DNA of 64,000 bases from Phorcus lineatus (GCA_921293015.1 OV121089.1:39914520-39978519), one strand, 5' to 3'. Positions 20,901-33,980 are shown, counted from the first letter of the stretch. The notes: a model not told the origin generated them from the letters alone. Numbers and translations are program-made.

Positions 20901-23696
20901 GTTGACCGTGGTTACCTGTAGTCTTCCACTTCGTGGTGTGTCTCATTTCCGGCATTCTTCATCGTAAATATCTTATTATTTTAAATTGATAATTTCAAAT
21001 AATTTTAGATAAGTTATATTTTACAGTTCGGCTCTGTATCCTTCACTCCGGAGTATGGTATCGTAATTCCGATGGAAATGGCACTCAACAATGACTCCTT
21101 GTTATCTATTCCCTCCAAACCGAAAAACTTCACAGGATGTTTTGATCGAACAATCAACTTCCATGACTTTGACAAGGTTAGTTGAAAAGAACTCAGTTGA
21201 TAAGATATCCTGTTTAATTTAACCTATCTTTTTCAGTTACGGTTTTGCATTAGCATTTCTTCAGCGTTTACATATGCTATTTGAACTTATTTATACTTTT
21301 ATTCTACAATGTTAATGATATGGTCCTAAGTAAAAGTAAAGGGACTCGTCAAAGGCAGTTAGGGCGCGTGCCAAACTAATGGAGACTTTGAGGACAATAT
21401 CTAACTTAAAACTAAGTCACTTTCAATTATTGAAGGTCGCTACCCACTGCCATATTTTGTTTACTAAGTGCCAAAACCAATTACATTCATTAAGAAATTT
21501 TATTCCTTTCAAGTTAAGCATTAATGTCTCTTCTTTACTTATTCAATGTATTAACCATAAAACATTGGCAACCCTTGAATAATCAATTGGAGGTTGGACA
21601 TTAGTTGAAAACTATTGGAGGGTATTCAATTCATCATGTCTATTGGAGGGAATGCAGGGGCAAGATGGAACTTATGTTTACACAACTTAGTTTTAATGTC
21701 TGTTTAATGTCAGTTTCTTGTTTATTTTTCTTCTTCATTCATTCATATTTCTGCCAATGTTGGTACCTTCAGATCCCTTGTCTCGATAAAACCGTCTGTT
21801 CCTTGAACCTTGCCTCTGCTCCACTGTGCAGTTTTATCTTGAATTTCCCGACAAAGACGTCCCAGGATCGCCCTTTTCTTCTTCATTAGTGGGGTTAGGT
21901 CTGTTTGAGTACTGCATTGTGTCCCTTTTAAAAGTTGCCTAGCCTCAAACACCGCATCTCTGTCTGGCATGTAAAGAATGATAGCAATTATGCTTCTTAT
22001 TATGGAATCTATTTGTTTTCTACCTCAGTTATTACAGTTATTACAGATTTCCGATTTTAGAGACTTTATGGATGACTGTAATTCGGTTTTTATATTGTCC
22101 ATGCGATTTTCGAGTCTTTGCTCAACATCAAGCAATGTTTCCTCCAAAGAGGGACTTGACCTTGTGATTGTTTACTTGTCATATTCAATGTTCAAATATT
22201 TCAAAGTCTGAAAATATACTCGTTGATTCAATTTTCTGGAAAAACACTTACGGAAATAGATGCAGAAAGTCCCTATTGTCATATAAAGGTTGATATATCA
22301 CATTAATATGTTCACTAATGTTGGATTGAAGTGCATTTCAAATCAATGTTTGGAGCCCGCCACTAACACGTCTAGTCTTCTCTCATGCACAGCCGGAAGT
22401 CTGTCATGCGCAACGGTAAGTTTCTCATGTGCACCCGTAAGTCCTCATGCGCATTCGAACGAACACAGTATAGAAAAATTCAGAATATGCGATACACAAT
22501 GCACAATATGAGATACAGAAGTCGATAATTGGTTATTATCAATGCTTTAGAATAGAAAAAGGTTCAGTTTGAGTTCATATTGATCAGGAGAAAAAAACCA
22601 TTGCTGATTGTCAAATGGGTTCTTACAGTCTTGAAAAGTAAGTATTGATGCAGCAAATGACAGTCATTATTATTTAATTAATCTAAGTTTGAGTGAATCT
22701 AAGAGTATCTGTGATTGTTTTCTTTTAAGGGACTGGTGGCATTAAAAGAAATTCAAGGGAAGAAGTGTCTTGTTAAACCAACCGACGAAACCTTCGAGGA
22801 AAACAAGAAACTTTTGGAAGCTGTGAAAAATGTGAGCGTATCTATTAATTTTTCATGTTTGATGCTTAAAATACATCGTATGAATAAATAGTCTTTTGAT
22901 AAGTTGTATACCAATAAAATGGTTATGATAGTTATTATTTTCTTCACTCGCTGGGCATCAGACATCTAGAGAAATTCAGTTACCAAGTGATATAAAACAC
23001 TTGATTCTATTACCTATAAGCTAAATATAAACCTTTTCTTAAAACAGTGCCCATATGTCTGACAATATTTAGTACAGCGACCAATTTTTCTTTTAAAAGA
23101 AGAATGTGTATTTTCGACATCATATCAGGGTGACACTGAACCAGTGCCTCAGGGTATAAAAAAATGGACAATCCCAAAGAATCCTTTAAAAGACAATGAG
23201 GTGGAATTCCACTTTGGGAGAAGAATTGCTGACTTCTGTTCAGGCTACAAGGTGTATCGCATACAACAAGGATCTATTCAGAGGAGCTTGAGAGGTATTT
23301 CCCTTCTGATTATTGATTTTTTTAAGAAATTAGTAATCAACATCCTGTAATTGTAACCCTGTCATCCAGCTAATACGACTTATGTACTCGCCCTTAAATT
23401 AAATATGATGGAGATCCAAAACAGTCGAATTTCAATTCACTTTATAAAAAAAAAATTTTAAGACTGACATTTGATTTTGCCACTCTTGGTGGTATCCAAT
23501 GGGTTAAGTATTCAGCTTGGGTACAGGGCAGGAAAATAAAAATTCAATTATGAAATAATCAATTTATTGCATATGCAACGACTAATGACTGCTCATTGAT
23601 ATTGAATTATGTTTGTTTTCAGTACTGGAAAGGTCTGCCTCATCGATGTGCGCGGTCGTATGTGGTGTTTGCAGCTCAATGATGGAGAATCTTTGA
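17993..23696 (+). CDS. Secreted BRICHOS-domain protein, copy B (five coding exons)
   Basis: Coding exons are 17993-18052, 21027-21176, 22730-22831, 23129-23294 and 23623-23696. The signal peptide is MKLLAAFVMLSMVANAISTE. The family landmarks are kept: FHDFDK, KKCLVKP (Cys83) and DFCSGYKVYRIQ (Cys141). Exon 2 has TPEYG where the others have TPEDG, and exon 4 has QGIKKWTIP instead of QGIENW, so copy B is the most basic around residue 115. The C-terminal exon reads MCAVVCGVC...MMENL; the three tail cysteines are kept although the residues between them changed. The exon 2 donor is GTTAGT rather than GTGAGT, a weaker match. AATAAA lies at 23717. Introns 1 (3.0 kb) and 2 (1.55 kb) are enlarged by retrotransposon remnants. 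Function as for the family: a secreted protein with an intramolecular chaperone domain; client unknown. Confidence 0.75.
18771..18840 (+). repeat. Possible tRNA-derived SINE fragment (B box only)
   Basis: GGTTCGAATCC at 18813-18823 is a perfect Pol III B box, but no convincing A box or cloverleaf could be drawn upstream. It may be a worn SINE head within intron 1 of copy B. Confidence 0.3.
19080..20700. repeat. Inverted pair of non-LTR retrotransposon 3' ends in intron 1 of copy B
   Basis: The arm at about 19080-19360 and the arm at about 20340-20700 are inverted copies: CTACCTTTAAA and ATAGATCACGTGAT at the left, ATCACGTGATCTAT and AAAGGTAG at the right. The right arm (+) encodes KYAVEDELHFFLFCPV, the left arm (-) encodes VEDELHF-like residues. 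This is the Cys/His-containing tail of a non-LTR ORF2 (CDEFHFLLxCP type). The roughly 1 kb between the arms shows nothing recognisable. The two fragments could form a long hairpin in the pre-mRNA. Confidence 0.6.
21743..22200 (-). pseudogene. Non-LTR retrotransposon ORF1-like remnant in intron 2 of copy B
   Basis: On the minus strand a coiled-coil-like stretch (LLDVEQRLENRMDNIKTEL, then SSIKSLKSEICNNC) is followed, across a frame change, by MPDRDAVFEARQLLKGTQCS and KRAILGRLCREIQ. The coiled coil plus the later DRDAV..AR..LKGT motif resembles ORF1 proteins of molluscan non-LTR elements. No RT domain is attached. The identification is from pattern recognition and is tentative. Confidence 0.5.
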
Positions 23697-23830
23697 TTTT
23701 ATTTCTAACATGAGAGAATAAAATAAGAATTGCATCCATGATGTTGTCCATCTTTTGATTTCTACGTCCCACGACCATGGAGAATTTTTTTGTCATAGAT
23801 GTATATGTTTGTGAATGTAAGACTATTGAG

Positions 23831-25500
23831 AGTCTTGATTTTTTTAACAGGTTAGAACAACATTTATCATATTCTAATTCATGTTATAGACATCAATACA
23901 CAAAGGTATAATTTCATTTACTAATAATTGATAACAAAAGATGGATTAAGGACAATATTTTGCTTTTCATCCTAGCGTACGGATCAATTTTATCAAACAT
24001 ATCCTCTATATTTATAAATTATATACAGCACGAACCAACTAACAGTCTACGTCGTTTTTTCGAAGAAACAAAGATAAAACAAACAAAACATAAAGAAATT
24101 GCGATAACAACTTCCAAAGAATACATTTGATAAATGTGGTTTAAAAGATTTGGCGTATGGAAGATGATACTGACTTTACGGTTACTCTTTCAATATTGAT
24201 TTTTTTAGCACATACATATTGCAATTAGTCAAACAAAATATAGTTTATCACAGAAACGTTCAATGGATTTATGCACAGTAATTACGTTCATTTGATAAAG
24301 TGTATTAAAGTACTCTAATCGTTTATTGACCATGTGTCGAATCACGTTTTAATTTCTATATACCAATTGTTAATCGTATTTGAAAAGTTGTATGTTTGTT
24401 TGGTAAGCGTTTTTTAAAACTATTCCAATGTATTATTTTCTCTCTTCAATCAAAAGGGTTTCGATAAAACACGTGTTTGTATTTCACACATGGACTGTAC
24501 ATGTTATAAAGGATGTTCAACATTCAAAATACTTGTATATTTAATTAATGTATTCACTGTTTCATCCAATTCAGCAGATAAACAACATGAAAGTGGGCGT
24601 GATCTAAGTAGTCTTATTGATGTAAGAGAAGAAATCGTGCGTATGTAATAATGTTAACTAAAGGCATTTGTCACTCACAATTCTTCTTTGAATGGCATTA
24701 TAGAAGTTGGAGTTCAAATAAGGTCAAATATTGTTATTTGATATTTGCAATGATACACATTTCAAAACATTTTGCAACACATTTGTCGGCAACAGCAATA
24801 ACTGGCGAGCAACTGGCCAATTCAATTTTTGAAAATAGTTTAATTATGCGATTTTCTTTCAAAATCCAATCCATAAATTAAATAAAATAAAAAATAAAAT
24901 ATCAAAATAAAGTTTGATAGTGTGATATTGTTGCTGTGTTTGGTATTTTGATGATATAAGAATATCTTGGATCACCCTTGCTGATAGAAATTGCATGTAG
25001 TAGTTTAAGGTCATTGGTATATATTAGAATCTTATGACATTGCTGCCTTCTTTTAAAAAAATCTTTTTTGGGTAATCATTTGAGTAATAATTTTTTGGCA
25101 ATTATTAGAAATGTTTTTCTAGGGATGTTTGTTTCATTTTGTTCTAGATAATTGTAAATCCACATAAAAACGTGAAGGCGGTATTTTTTCTCCTATAAAC
25201 ATGACAAGGTATCCAAACCAAGCGTTCATAAAATACGGAATACCTATTCAACCCCATTTACTCTGGCCAATTTCTGATCACGATATGAGAACTGTCGTAT
25301 GCATAAACTACAGAAGATCACAAGGAATATAAACGATTAAATCTTAGACATAGAGTGGTATACATAAACTCTTAAAAGAAAAGAAATTTTACACTGACTT
25401 TCAAAGTTCAATATAAAGACCACAGATGCAAGTTAAACAATGAAATGAAAACTAAAACGCTGTTTGAAGATCTCTGTTCATTAAATTTTATTCAGAATAA
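23831..25500. other. Spacer after unit B, nothing recognised
   Basis: AT-rich sequence. No reading frame resembles a known protein and there is no clear repeat apart from simple A/T runs. Confidence 0.5.
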
Positions 25501-25539
25501 GCATGATCTTGAAATTTACAGGTGCACAGGTGTTTCAAC

Positions 25540-26560
25540 GTCACAGGGGTGCAAAAATGTCAGTATCGGGTATTGCCACCATTGGCATTGATTATTGCTT
25601 GGCACCGACGACCCATGGATGAATTAAGTTGTCAATCACAGCCTGTGGAATGTTCTGCCATTCGTGCTGAAGTGCTGCAAGAAATCCTGGAAGTGTTTGG
25701 GTTGGTGTATTCCTACTGCGCAAGCGTCGATCCAGTTCGTCCCAGAGATGCTCAATTGGTGACAAATCTGGTGACCTGGCTGGCAATGGCAATGCCTGGA
25801 CATTGTTACGATGTAAAACACGTGCTACATGTGGTCGAACATTGTCCTGCTGAAAGAGACCACCATGGACGTTGACGTGAGCAATAACGTAAGTTTTTAA
25901 GATCAAGTCCCTATACCGTACTCCTGTGAGGTTACCTACAACATGCACAAGGGGTGTCCTATCACCGTGACGAATCCCGGCCCACACCATGACACTCCAA
26001 CCTCCAAATGGGACAACCTCCTGAACACTGTTGGCAGCATAACGTTCTCCTCGTATACACGTACTCGTCCATCACTTCGTCGAAGCAGAAAACCGGACTT
26101 ATCAGTGAAGAGAGTGGTTCTCCATCTTGCACGTGCCCATCTCATCCTCTGTTGACACCACTGGAGACGTTCCTCCAGATGACGTTGCGTAAAAACGCGA
26201 CGTCGAACCGGTCGTCGTGGTAAAAGTCCAGCATCTCTCAGCCTGTTGCGTACCGTTTGGTCGTAAATTCGACGAAGGCCTGGTATCTGCGTTGTTGTTG
26301 ACGTTGCTGTCCTGGTGCGTTCCCGAAGGTGGAGCAGTCGGATGTAGCGGTCTTGGGCCCAAGTAGTCACCCTTGGTCTGCCTGACCTTGGCCTATCATC
26401 AACGCTGTTTCGGGTGTTAAAACGGGTCCACAATGAAGAGTTGGTCTGTCTGGACACGCCAAAGTGTGTTGCAACATCTCGCTGCGTCGCTCCTGCTTGC
26501 AGTCTGCCAATAGCGTTGTTGCGTTGCCCTCTTTTTAGTCTTGGCATTCTTCAGGTCGCT
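25540..26560 (-). pseudogene. Tc1-like DDE transposase gene, frameshifted
   Basis: The N-terminal frame (start 26547) has MPRLKRGQRNNAIGRLQAGA, a paired-type helix-turn-helix DNA-binding region, the linker RPRSGRPRVTT, a second helix-turn-helix and TLFTDKSGF with the first catalytic Asp. A one-base shift near 26050 moves translation to the second frame (25592-25990), which has VMVWAGIRHGDRTPL, QQDNVRPHVARV with the second Asp and SPDLSPIEHLWDELDRR with the Glu, i.e. a DD34E Tc1 arrangement. The stop is about 25592. Total coding length of about 340 aa equals a full Tc1 transposase, so only the shift seems to disable it. I could not identify terminal inverted repeats with confidence. It is GC-richer than the surrounding DNA, consistent with a recent arrival. 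Confidence 0.9.
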
Positions 26561-26639
26561 TTACCGATGTTGTGTAGTCTGAATGAACAGCGGCTGATAT
26601 GACTTTTTTTAGACAGGCTTTTAAAATCTTTTACGATGG

Positions 26640-29600
26640 TGGTTGTTACTTTTTTAGATTCTTAACTAATAGTGAAATTCGCCTTCGGCAGAATGGGAGT
26701 CACACAGCATGCTTGTTCTGTCCTCACGTGAAATTCAAAACCATCAACTTGAAAGGGCTTTTCTAAGTTGGATAAATTGTGCCAAATCCATTTCTTGAAT
26801 GAATAAAATATGTTTCAAGTACAATGTTCTTTATCAAATGACAGCTCTAAGTAGAAAAATTAATTTTGTGCGTGAGAGATCTTTCCAGTGATTTGACGTG
26901 TTATTGTCTTGATGCAAATAAAAATTAAAACATGGTTTAACCATTTTTTCTTAGCAAAATGAAAAAGCAAACAAAATGTTTTAGATGTTATGAACTTATC
27001 CTTCAGCAAATGGTTGTTTTCTTCATTGGCATTGTGTTTATCTTATTTCTTCAAATTTTCTGCAATAAATTCCCGTTCACGAAAGAAGCATTCACATCAG
27101 AGTGTCAAACACCTCATTAGTCATTTAAACTAGGAAGTGGATTGGCATATCCTAAGTGAAGATGTTGCATTCATTTGAGAACTGATTCTTTTGAATTATT
27201 TCATTGACATTAAAAACGTTGCTGGCATAAGGTTACAAGAAGTCGCTAGTTCAGTGGCAGTATATGCTAGCATAATGAAGACAGGGTGATAGTTTAAAAA
27301 AATAGATGTTGAACTTATTTATTTACACAATGGCGACATTTCGATAAAGACCTTTATACCCTTTAAAACATATGGGAAATAGTTACAGTAATTTATACTC
27401 TAAAATATAGGGGTAAGTTAATGAAATAATAATCCCAACAGGGTAATAAATTAAACTTATTTTGATAAAATGAGATTACCTTTCAACTGGAACCATTATT
27501 TGTCTTTTGTAGGATCACTACATGTATGTGTACCTTAAACATTGCTACTGTCCCATTATTCAATTCGATTCTCTGAAATAATCGTCTATTATTGCAAGGC
27601 AATATTTTATAATGAAGCAGTCAAATTATATAGACATACTTACTGATGTTTTATCACGTACAAGGTTTATTTCGTCGATTGACATTGATCGTTTCGTCAC
27701 TGGTCACAATATAAGTTGTCATTCCTGTAGTGTGATAGAAAGTTTATTTCACTAATTCACTTCTCACTATCTGATAAATTTTGTTACCCTACCCGACGAA
27801 AATAATTCTTGTAAACGGTTAAAGCCTTCGACAAAAAAGTATACAAATGAACAAATATATCTGTTGTATTTTCTCTTCAGAGTGCCAATAGTTAATACCT
27901 TAAATCAAATGAATTGGTAAAAAGTCACATGGCTTACATAATCATAACAAGTTGTAAACAAGTCTTACCTGACATATTGCGCATCCTCATTTCAATCACC
28001 TGTCTCCTTCTTTCGTCGAGAAATTGCTTCCGCTGCTCGAGACTTTCTCTACGCTTCAGGGACTTACTTTTGTAACAGCCTCTCCTTATTAGAAAAGTGA
28101 TGAAAATTGCTCTAATTGTATCAAATTTTTCAGAAAGTAACAAAGTTTCATTTCATCAAAACAATCTGAAACGTAATGTTTTTTTTCACCTTTGATACGC
28201 ACCTTTTCACCCAGGCAAATATTGTTGTATTGAACTCACCAAGTGCATTCTGTATAATTTGCGGACATTTTGTCCATATAACCATACATTTATTTTTCCA
28301 AATTTGACATTTCATGATAAGAAAAAGCGTCTTCGGGATAAAGCATTAATAAAATATTTAATTAAATATTTTTGAAATCGTAAGTGTTGATAGAGGCACC
28401 TCGGCAAATGTATTAATGTTATTAGTAAGTGAAAGCACATTTCGATTTCTTCAAATAAATGGAAGGAAATTGTTTTGATGAATTTTATTTTTAAGTGAGA
28501 ATTTCATATTTCTTAATTATGTTTTTGTGCTTCATGCGTGGAAATAAGGAAAAACTCATAATTGTCAAGTAGACATTTTTATATCAGTTGTAATGTATCT
28601 TGTCATTCAGCTGTGGATAATTAATAAATGAACAGATTGCAAATACCATTCATTATTTACATGAAAGAATTGGAAAAAATTGATAGTCCTAGTGCAACAA
28701 TTTATAACTCGAAACAGCATCAAGTTTTATCTTTTAAAATGAATGTTGTACAATAAAGAGATTAATTCCTAAATAAAAACGTAGAAATCAAAATACTCAT
28801 GAAACTGTAACAAAGTTTTAGGGTTTTCATCCGTATGTATTTTGATAACTAAAAAAACTATATGCTTACTATTTTATATGCTACAGTTTTTCAAGACACT
28901 TCTTCTTACATATGGTTCTTACAGGACAATAATGCATTCTATTAGATATCATATACCGTTAAACTGGTCACTAGCACGTTTTGTTACATAAATAAAGTGA
29001 AAAACCAAAATGAATATTTTCAGTTTCAAAACAACGTGTTTTATCAAAAGAAGCAGTTTAAAAACACACGTTCCACGATCGTTTAAGCCTTGCGAATTCA
29101 TTTCCCTACATCAAATAATTAAAAGATGGTCACACGGACATTTCTAAGTAATTGTCTAACGTATGATTATGTTTTAAAAGCCAAATGTTAAAAAAATCAC
29201 ACCACGTCATCTTTTAACTTGTTGTAATTGATTTACAACCTCGTTCAATCTCCTAAATTATCCACTGAATGGCAACTGCTAAGTGATTTGAAAAGCTCTC
29301 AATCTTTCCCCTCAAGATTCACCTCTTTAAATAAGCCTTTTCATCATATGAACATAAATGGCTATTTATATCATTATCATCATTATTATAATTGTTATTA
29401 TTATAAATAGGTACTTCTTATGCATGTGGACAATTTGTCAACATGATGAAACAACCAAATCCTTTTTCACATTGGTTGCAATCGTTTTGGAACTTTAAGG
29501 ATTTTCTTAATGTTCGACCATAATATTAAATTTGGATCCGTATGACACTGCGTGAACTTTCGTCTCTCAATCATTTCCATTACCCAAATGCGATATCAAA

Positions 29601-30600
29601 ATATTTTAGTAATGAAAATTCAATTACATGAATATGGATTGGCACAACAAGCTGTGAGCTTATTTACTCATCGCTCCATTAAATATGACAAACTACAATC
29701 AATAATACAATTCAAAATTTACAAAGTAACTAAGTTAGTATTTCCACATTAGCCAACAAAAAGCAGACAGTAATAAGCGGTGGAAAATCACCAAGGATAT
29801 ATTGAATATAGGAGTTTTGTAATAACTTAAATAATGATGTTTTATGATAACTTAAAACGTTGTGAATCTTGTATAATTTTATGGACAAATTAATGAATAT
29901 TCTGATTAAGTCATTTACTTAATTGAACATCATGTATATGTATATATAAATCAAAACCATGACTGTAACAATATTTATCTGATCTTGTTTAATCAAAATT
30001 AAGACGAAAATGGAAGTACTGGAGATAATCTTCCCCTGGATGTACCCATGAACAATTCGAATTGTTTTTAATGTGCCTGTCAATTTTATCGGCGTTTAAG
30101 TCACTACAACTCAATCTGAGACGGCCGAGCATAAATAATTTGGTTCAAATGTTTACATTGATACCTTATTAAGAAGACTTCGCAATTAAATTAGGAAATT
30201 TGTAGTGATCATGTAATTTTGATTTAAACGATTTTAAACATGTCGTCGATCTTGCTAGACCAATTTAGGATGAAATAAAATGAGTTTGAACTCATGAGGA
30301 CAAAGAGATATCAAAGAGAAAAAAAATGTTTTTACGATTAGTTCGGTTGGATAACAAAATAAGTTATATATATGACAAATGACGTGAACTGATATTTGAA
30401 CAACCAAACCAAATTACAATAAACTTACAATCAGTAAATTTAGATTACAACGATTTACGATTACCCAACAAGAAATTAGTTATTTTCATACAAACTTTAG
30501 AAATGTATTTGTCAAACTATCCGAAGATCGAGTTGTAGTTGGATTATGAAACGCTTATAAATTTGATCGTCTGCATTTGGACATTTCTACAGCTCACTTT
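26640..30600. other. Long spacer between the Tc1-like element and unit C
   Basis: About 4 kb of AT-rich sequence with no gene that I can support, apart from one exon-like segment on the minus strand (27969-28084) listed separately. No tandem repeats of note. Confidence 0.5.
27969..28084 (-). other. Isolated exon-like segment of unknown origin
   Basis: On the minus strand a 116-nt open segment encodes KSLKRRESLEQRKQFLDERR followed by RQVIEMRMRNMSG, a charged helix-like sequence. It ends in a consensus donor TCAG|GTAAGACT (27969/27968) and begins after TTTTCTAATAAG. No neighbouring exon was found within this spacer. It could be an exon of a gene lying mostly elsewhere, an exon captured by a mobile element, or chance. 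Confidence 0.3.
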
Positions 30601-31138
30601 CTTCCAATTGGAGTGCAACATGGTATGATTTTGTGTTAGTTGTCCAACTGTGCTACCAATGTGATAGCTGTTTTTTACTGTCAAAACTCACGTGCATGTT
30701 GTAGTACATCAGAAAAAGGTAATTGTGTTATTAACACAACAGAGTCACGATTTTTCTTTAAAACACATGGAGGATATTTGACATTTCTCGGCTAATACAA
30801 TCTATATCTCATTGAGTGATCATGAAATTCATATATATGCTTATAGAATATTCGACGTCAAGAGATGAAATATTGATTGCCGTGTACAATATGGCGTCAT
30901 CAATAATCAAAAACATTTTTGCAGAGTGGAAAAAAATTCATTAGTCAGACTATCCATCAAAGCCGACAGGTCAATGACTTTCTGGTAGCGATTTGGTAGA
31001 GTTAAAACTGAACCTTATGAACATAACGTTTGTTGGCCACGTGAGAAAAGTTCTCATTGTAATCAATGCTAAATCGTTATCGAAAAATGTTTTTTTAAAG
31101 CAAAGTCTATCTGTATCAAATCTATTTATTTCTCATAG

Positions 31139-31390
31139 GGTTTGATACCAGGGGCGTAGGGGCCAATTTGAAAGGGGGGGGGGGGGGGGGGGGGAATTAG
31201 GAAATAATACTGAAGTCAGTTTAGTTCTACCCTCGGAGTAGTTTTAGAACTACCCTCGAAGTAATACATAGTAACTGTTTTGTAACAATACTAGACCAGT
31301 TATTGGGAAATATGTAGTAGAAAGGGCAAAATAGTTGGGAGAAAAAACATTTCGAAAAAAGGGGGGGGGGGGGGGCTAAGAGTAGTTTTA
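31139..31390. repeat. Poly-G tracts flanking a repeated short segment
   Basis: Two long G runs lie about 170 bp apart, and GTAGTTTTAGAACTAC is repeated near them (31229 and 31383). Long G runs of this type also occur at 9498-9530 and 50141-50151. They may be part of a mobile element or replication-slippage products. Confidence 0.5.
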
Positions 31391-32014
31391 GAACTACGTA
31401 CTAGACCGGTTATTGACTCAATTACTCTTAGGCCGTACTTGCCACTTGGGTGAATCTACTTATGAGCAGGGTTAAACCAAATCAAAATGATTTGGAATAC
31501 ATTCATTGACTAAGTTTATTTGAATCAGGGTGTAGAAATACTGTAGTGGAAAAAACAATGAATCGACGAAACGATGCATTCATAAAATTATTCTGTTATG
31601 AAGCAGATGCAATCATTCAAACACAAATGTTTATGACGTGACAACCCATCATAATAATTCGTCAAATGCAAACGTGCATGATAAGTCATAGCTACAATTA
31701 TATACAAATGTTGCATATAAACGAGTCGCCCTATTTGCTGGTGACATGTCCCTGAACGTATTTGTCACAACCTATATTTTGAGTGTACTTGTTTCCAAGA
31801 AAAATCTATTACCTAAGGTTTGTTGCACAAGACCTAGTTATTTCAAATTTCATAGTCTTTTCACTGCAATAATTGAACAATTGTTGACAAGATTATTTAA
31901 AATTAACTTCATGAAAAAAAAGAGATAAAATTGCCCCGTTTTTACCTGTATTATCTTATATAGACATAATGTTTTTGCTTACGTTTTCAAACCGTAACTA
32001 AGAAATCGTTCAAT

Positions 32015-33540
32015 ATTCTTTGATATATCTTTCTTATCATTTGAAATCATTATCAATACAACCAACTAGATCAAAAGTGCACGTCAAAGAAACCTTTTCT
32101 CGTTTTATCGTTATTGATTGTGAGTTGAATCAACGGTATCGAAACTGGTGTAAAAGAACTTTCAATACAACATGTTTGACAAGGACATATGCCATTGAAA
32201 AGTGACGTGCATATTTATCTGATGCAATATACAAACCCAAAAACAGAGGAAGCATGTAGACAGTTTGAAAATGGTTTTACAATGAACCGTCGAAGGCTTT
32301 TATTTCAATCACCAAAATTGAATGTTATATGGGCATACATGTAGCAGCAAGAAATGGATAAATTTAGCTTAGATAATGTTTTGGAATCATTAAATGATAA
32401 GATGAAGCAAACAAAAACTTGGCCTGAGCCTCACCACTCCCCCTTATCAGTTTGATAGTCGTGCAAAAGAGAAGTTAGATAAATTGTGTCAGCATCCCCA
32501 AACTTGTTTTCTGAAAACAATCCCTTTAAACTTTAAAACAAAACTTATCTAAAAAACACTTGCCTGTAGAACTAAAATATGTGACAAAACAAAAATGTTT
32601 TATTCTTTACCTGATATCTTCTAAGAATCTACGACTAGGATACAAACCTAATCTCAGTAAAGTACAAATTTGACACAATTTATCTAACTTCTCTTTTGCA
32701 CGACTATCAAACTGATAAGGGGGAGTGGTGAGGCTCAGGCCAAGTTTTTGTTTGCTTCATCTTATCATTTAATGATTCCAAAACATTATCTAAGCTAATT
32801 TTATTTATTTCTTGTTGCTATGCCCATATAACATTCGATTTTGGTGATTGAAATAAAAGCCTTCGACGGTTCATTGTAAAACCATTATCAAACCGTCTAC
32901 ATGCTTCCTCTGTATTTGGGTTTGTATATTGCATCAGATAGATATGCACGTCACTTTTCAATGGCATGTCTGGTAAAATATTTTTTATAATGTTAAATGT
33001 CTTTAGTCATACAGGTAATACATTGGAGAATATAAAACATTTAAATGTGGAGAAGCCCTGCTACACTGAATGCAATTTTAGTTAGTTCAATTGTGTTTCA
33101 AGGAGATTCTTTCGAAATGTTTTCTGCATCAAAATCATCGTTGTAAGTCGAGTTTATTTACTTTTAGAGGAATCTTCACAACTAAGTCATGTGTGGAGTT
33201 AATATGGAAACTAGCCATAGAAAAATGTTCAATTTAATTTCATACATTTGGCAAATTAAATGTTAGCACAAAATTAACCTTTATTCTAAGTACCTTGTAC
33301 CCTATGTCGCCTAATATGAATTTGAGAATTGAGTTTGACTTAGTAATAGTATTGGCATATGTCCTTGTCAAACATGTTGTATTGAAAGTTCTTTTACACC
33401 AGTTTCGATACCGTTGATTCAACTCACAATCAATAACGATAAAACGAGAAAAGGTTTCTTTGACGTGCACTTTTGATCTAGTTGGTTGTATTGATAATGA
33501 TTTCAAATGATAAGAAAGATATTTCAGATAAATGGATAAA
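32015..33540. repeat. Large inverted duplication upstream of copy C
   Basis: The left arm 32015-32483 is inverted relative to two right segments, about 32681-32970 and 33353-33540. The right segments are separated by about 380 bp which, with its flanks, matches unit A 3360-4250. So the right side keeps the ancestral order and the left arm is a later inverted copy. Both arms encode the same coding-looking peptide (PTRSKVHVKETFSRFIVIDC), and the left arm continues with RQFENGFTMNRRRLLFQSP. I do not recognise the family; it could be an old transposon frame. Confidence 0.8.
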
Positions 33541-33659
33541 CATTATATTTTGTCTCAGTGGTTATTAACGTTCTCTTACAAGAATCAGTTTGTCCATGAA
33601 TCTGTGTAACATAGTTGTTATAAAACCTATGTAATACTCTGCTAATCCCATCCCAAAGT

Positions 33660-33980
33660 AATCCCTTAGTTTGTTATAATCATTAAGCTGTTGTCAAGCA
33701 ACGATGTGTTGACAACTGAGTCTGTTGGGTATATTGGACCCAGGTTTGACTTCAAAGAAAAGTTCTCAGCCATCGTCCTGAAGAGAGGGTTGAGTCTCAG
33801 CCACGGGACTGAGGAGTTGAGTCCCAGCCAGCACCCGGCCATGGGCTGGTGACAGCCACGACCAGCCACGTGAGAAAGGCGCGCTGGGTGTCGTGAGGGT
33901 GTCCAGGAGAAGTGGGCGAGAAAGGTCGACGGCCAGATTGCCACAAAGTACTAAGAAGTAATAAACTCATGAAAATCCGC
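33660..33980. other. GC-rich patch of unknown nature
   Basis: 33770-33930 is GC-rich with repeated GAGTC(T/C)CAGCCA motifs, unlike its AT-rich surroundings. The minus strand is open for 92 codons but resembles no family I recognise. Probably a fragment of a mobile element. Confidence 0.3.

Larger units (their letters stand above)
15240..23830 (+). repeat. Segmental duplication unit B
   Basis: Its upstream part (15240-15480) matches unit C 30605-30850. The block at 15830-16560 matches A 870-1940, C 30940-31900 and D 46120-47240. The promoter and gene match all three others. Intron 1 carries an inverted pair of retrotransposon ends and intron 2 carries an ORF1-like remnant, neither present in the other units. 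It lacks the MITE shared by A and D. Confidence 0.75.
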
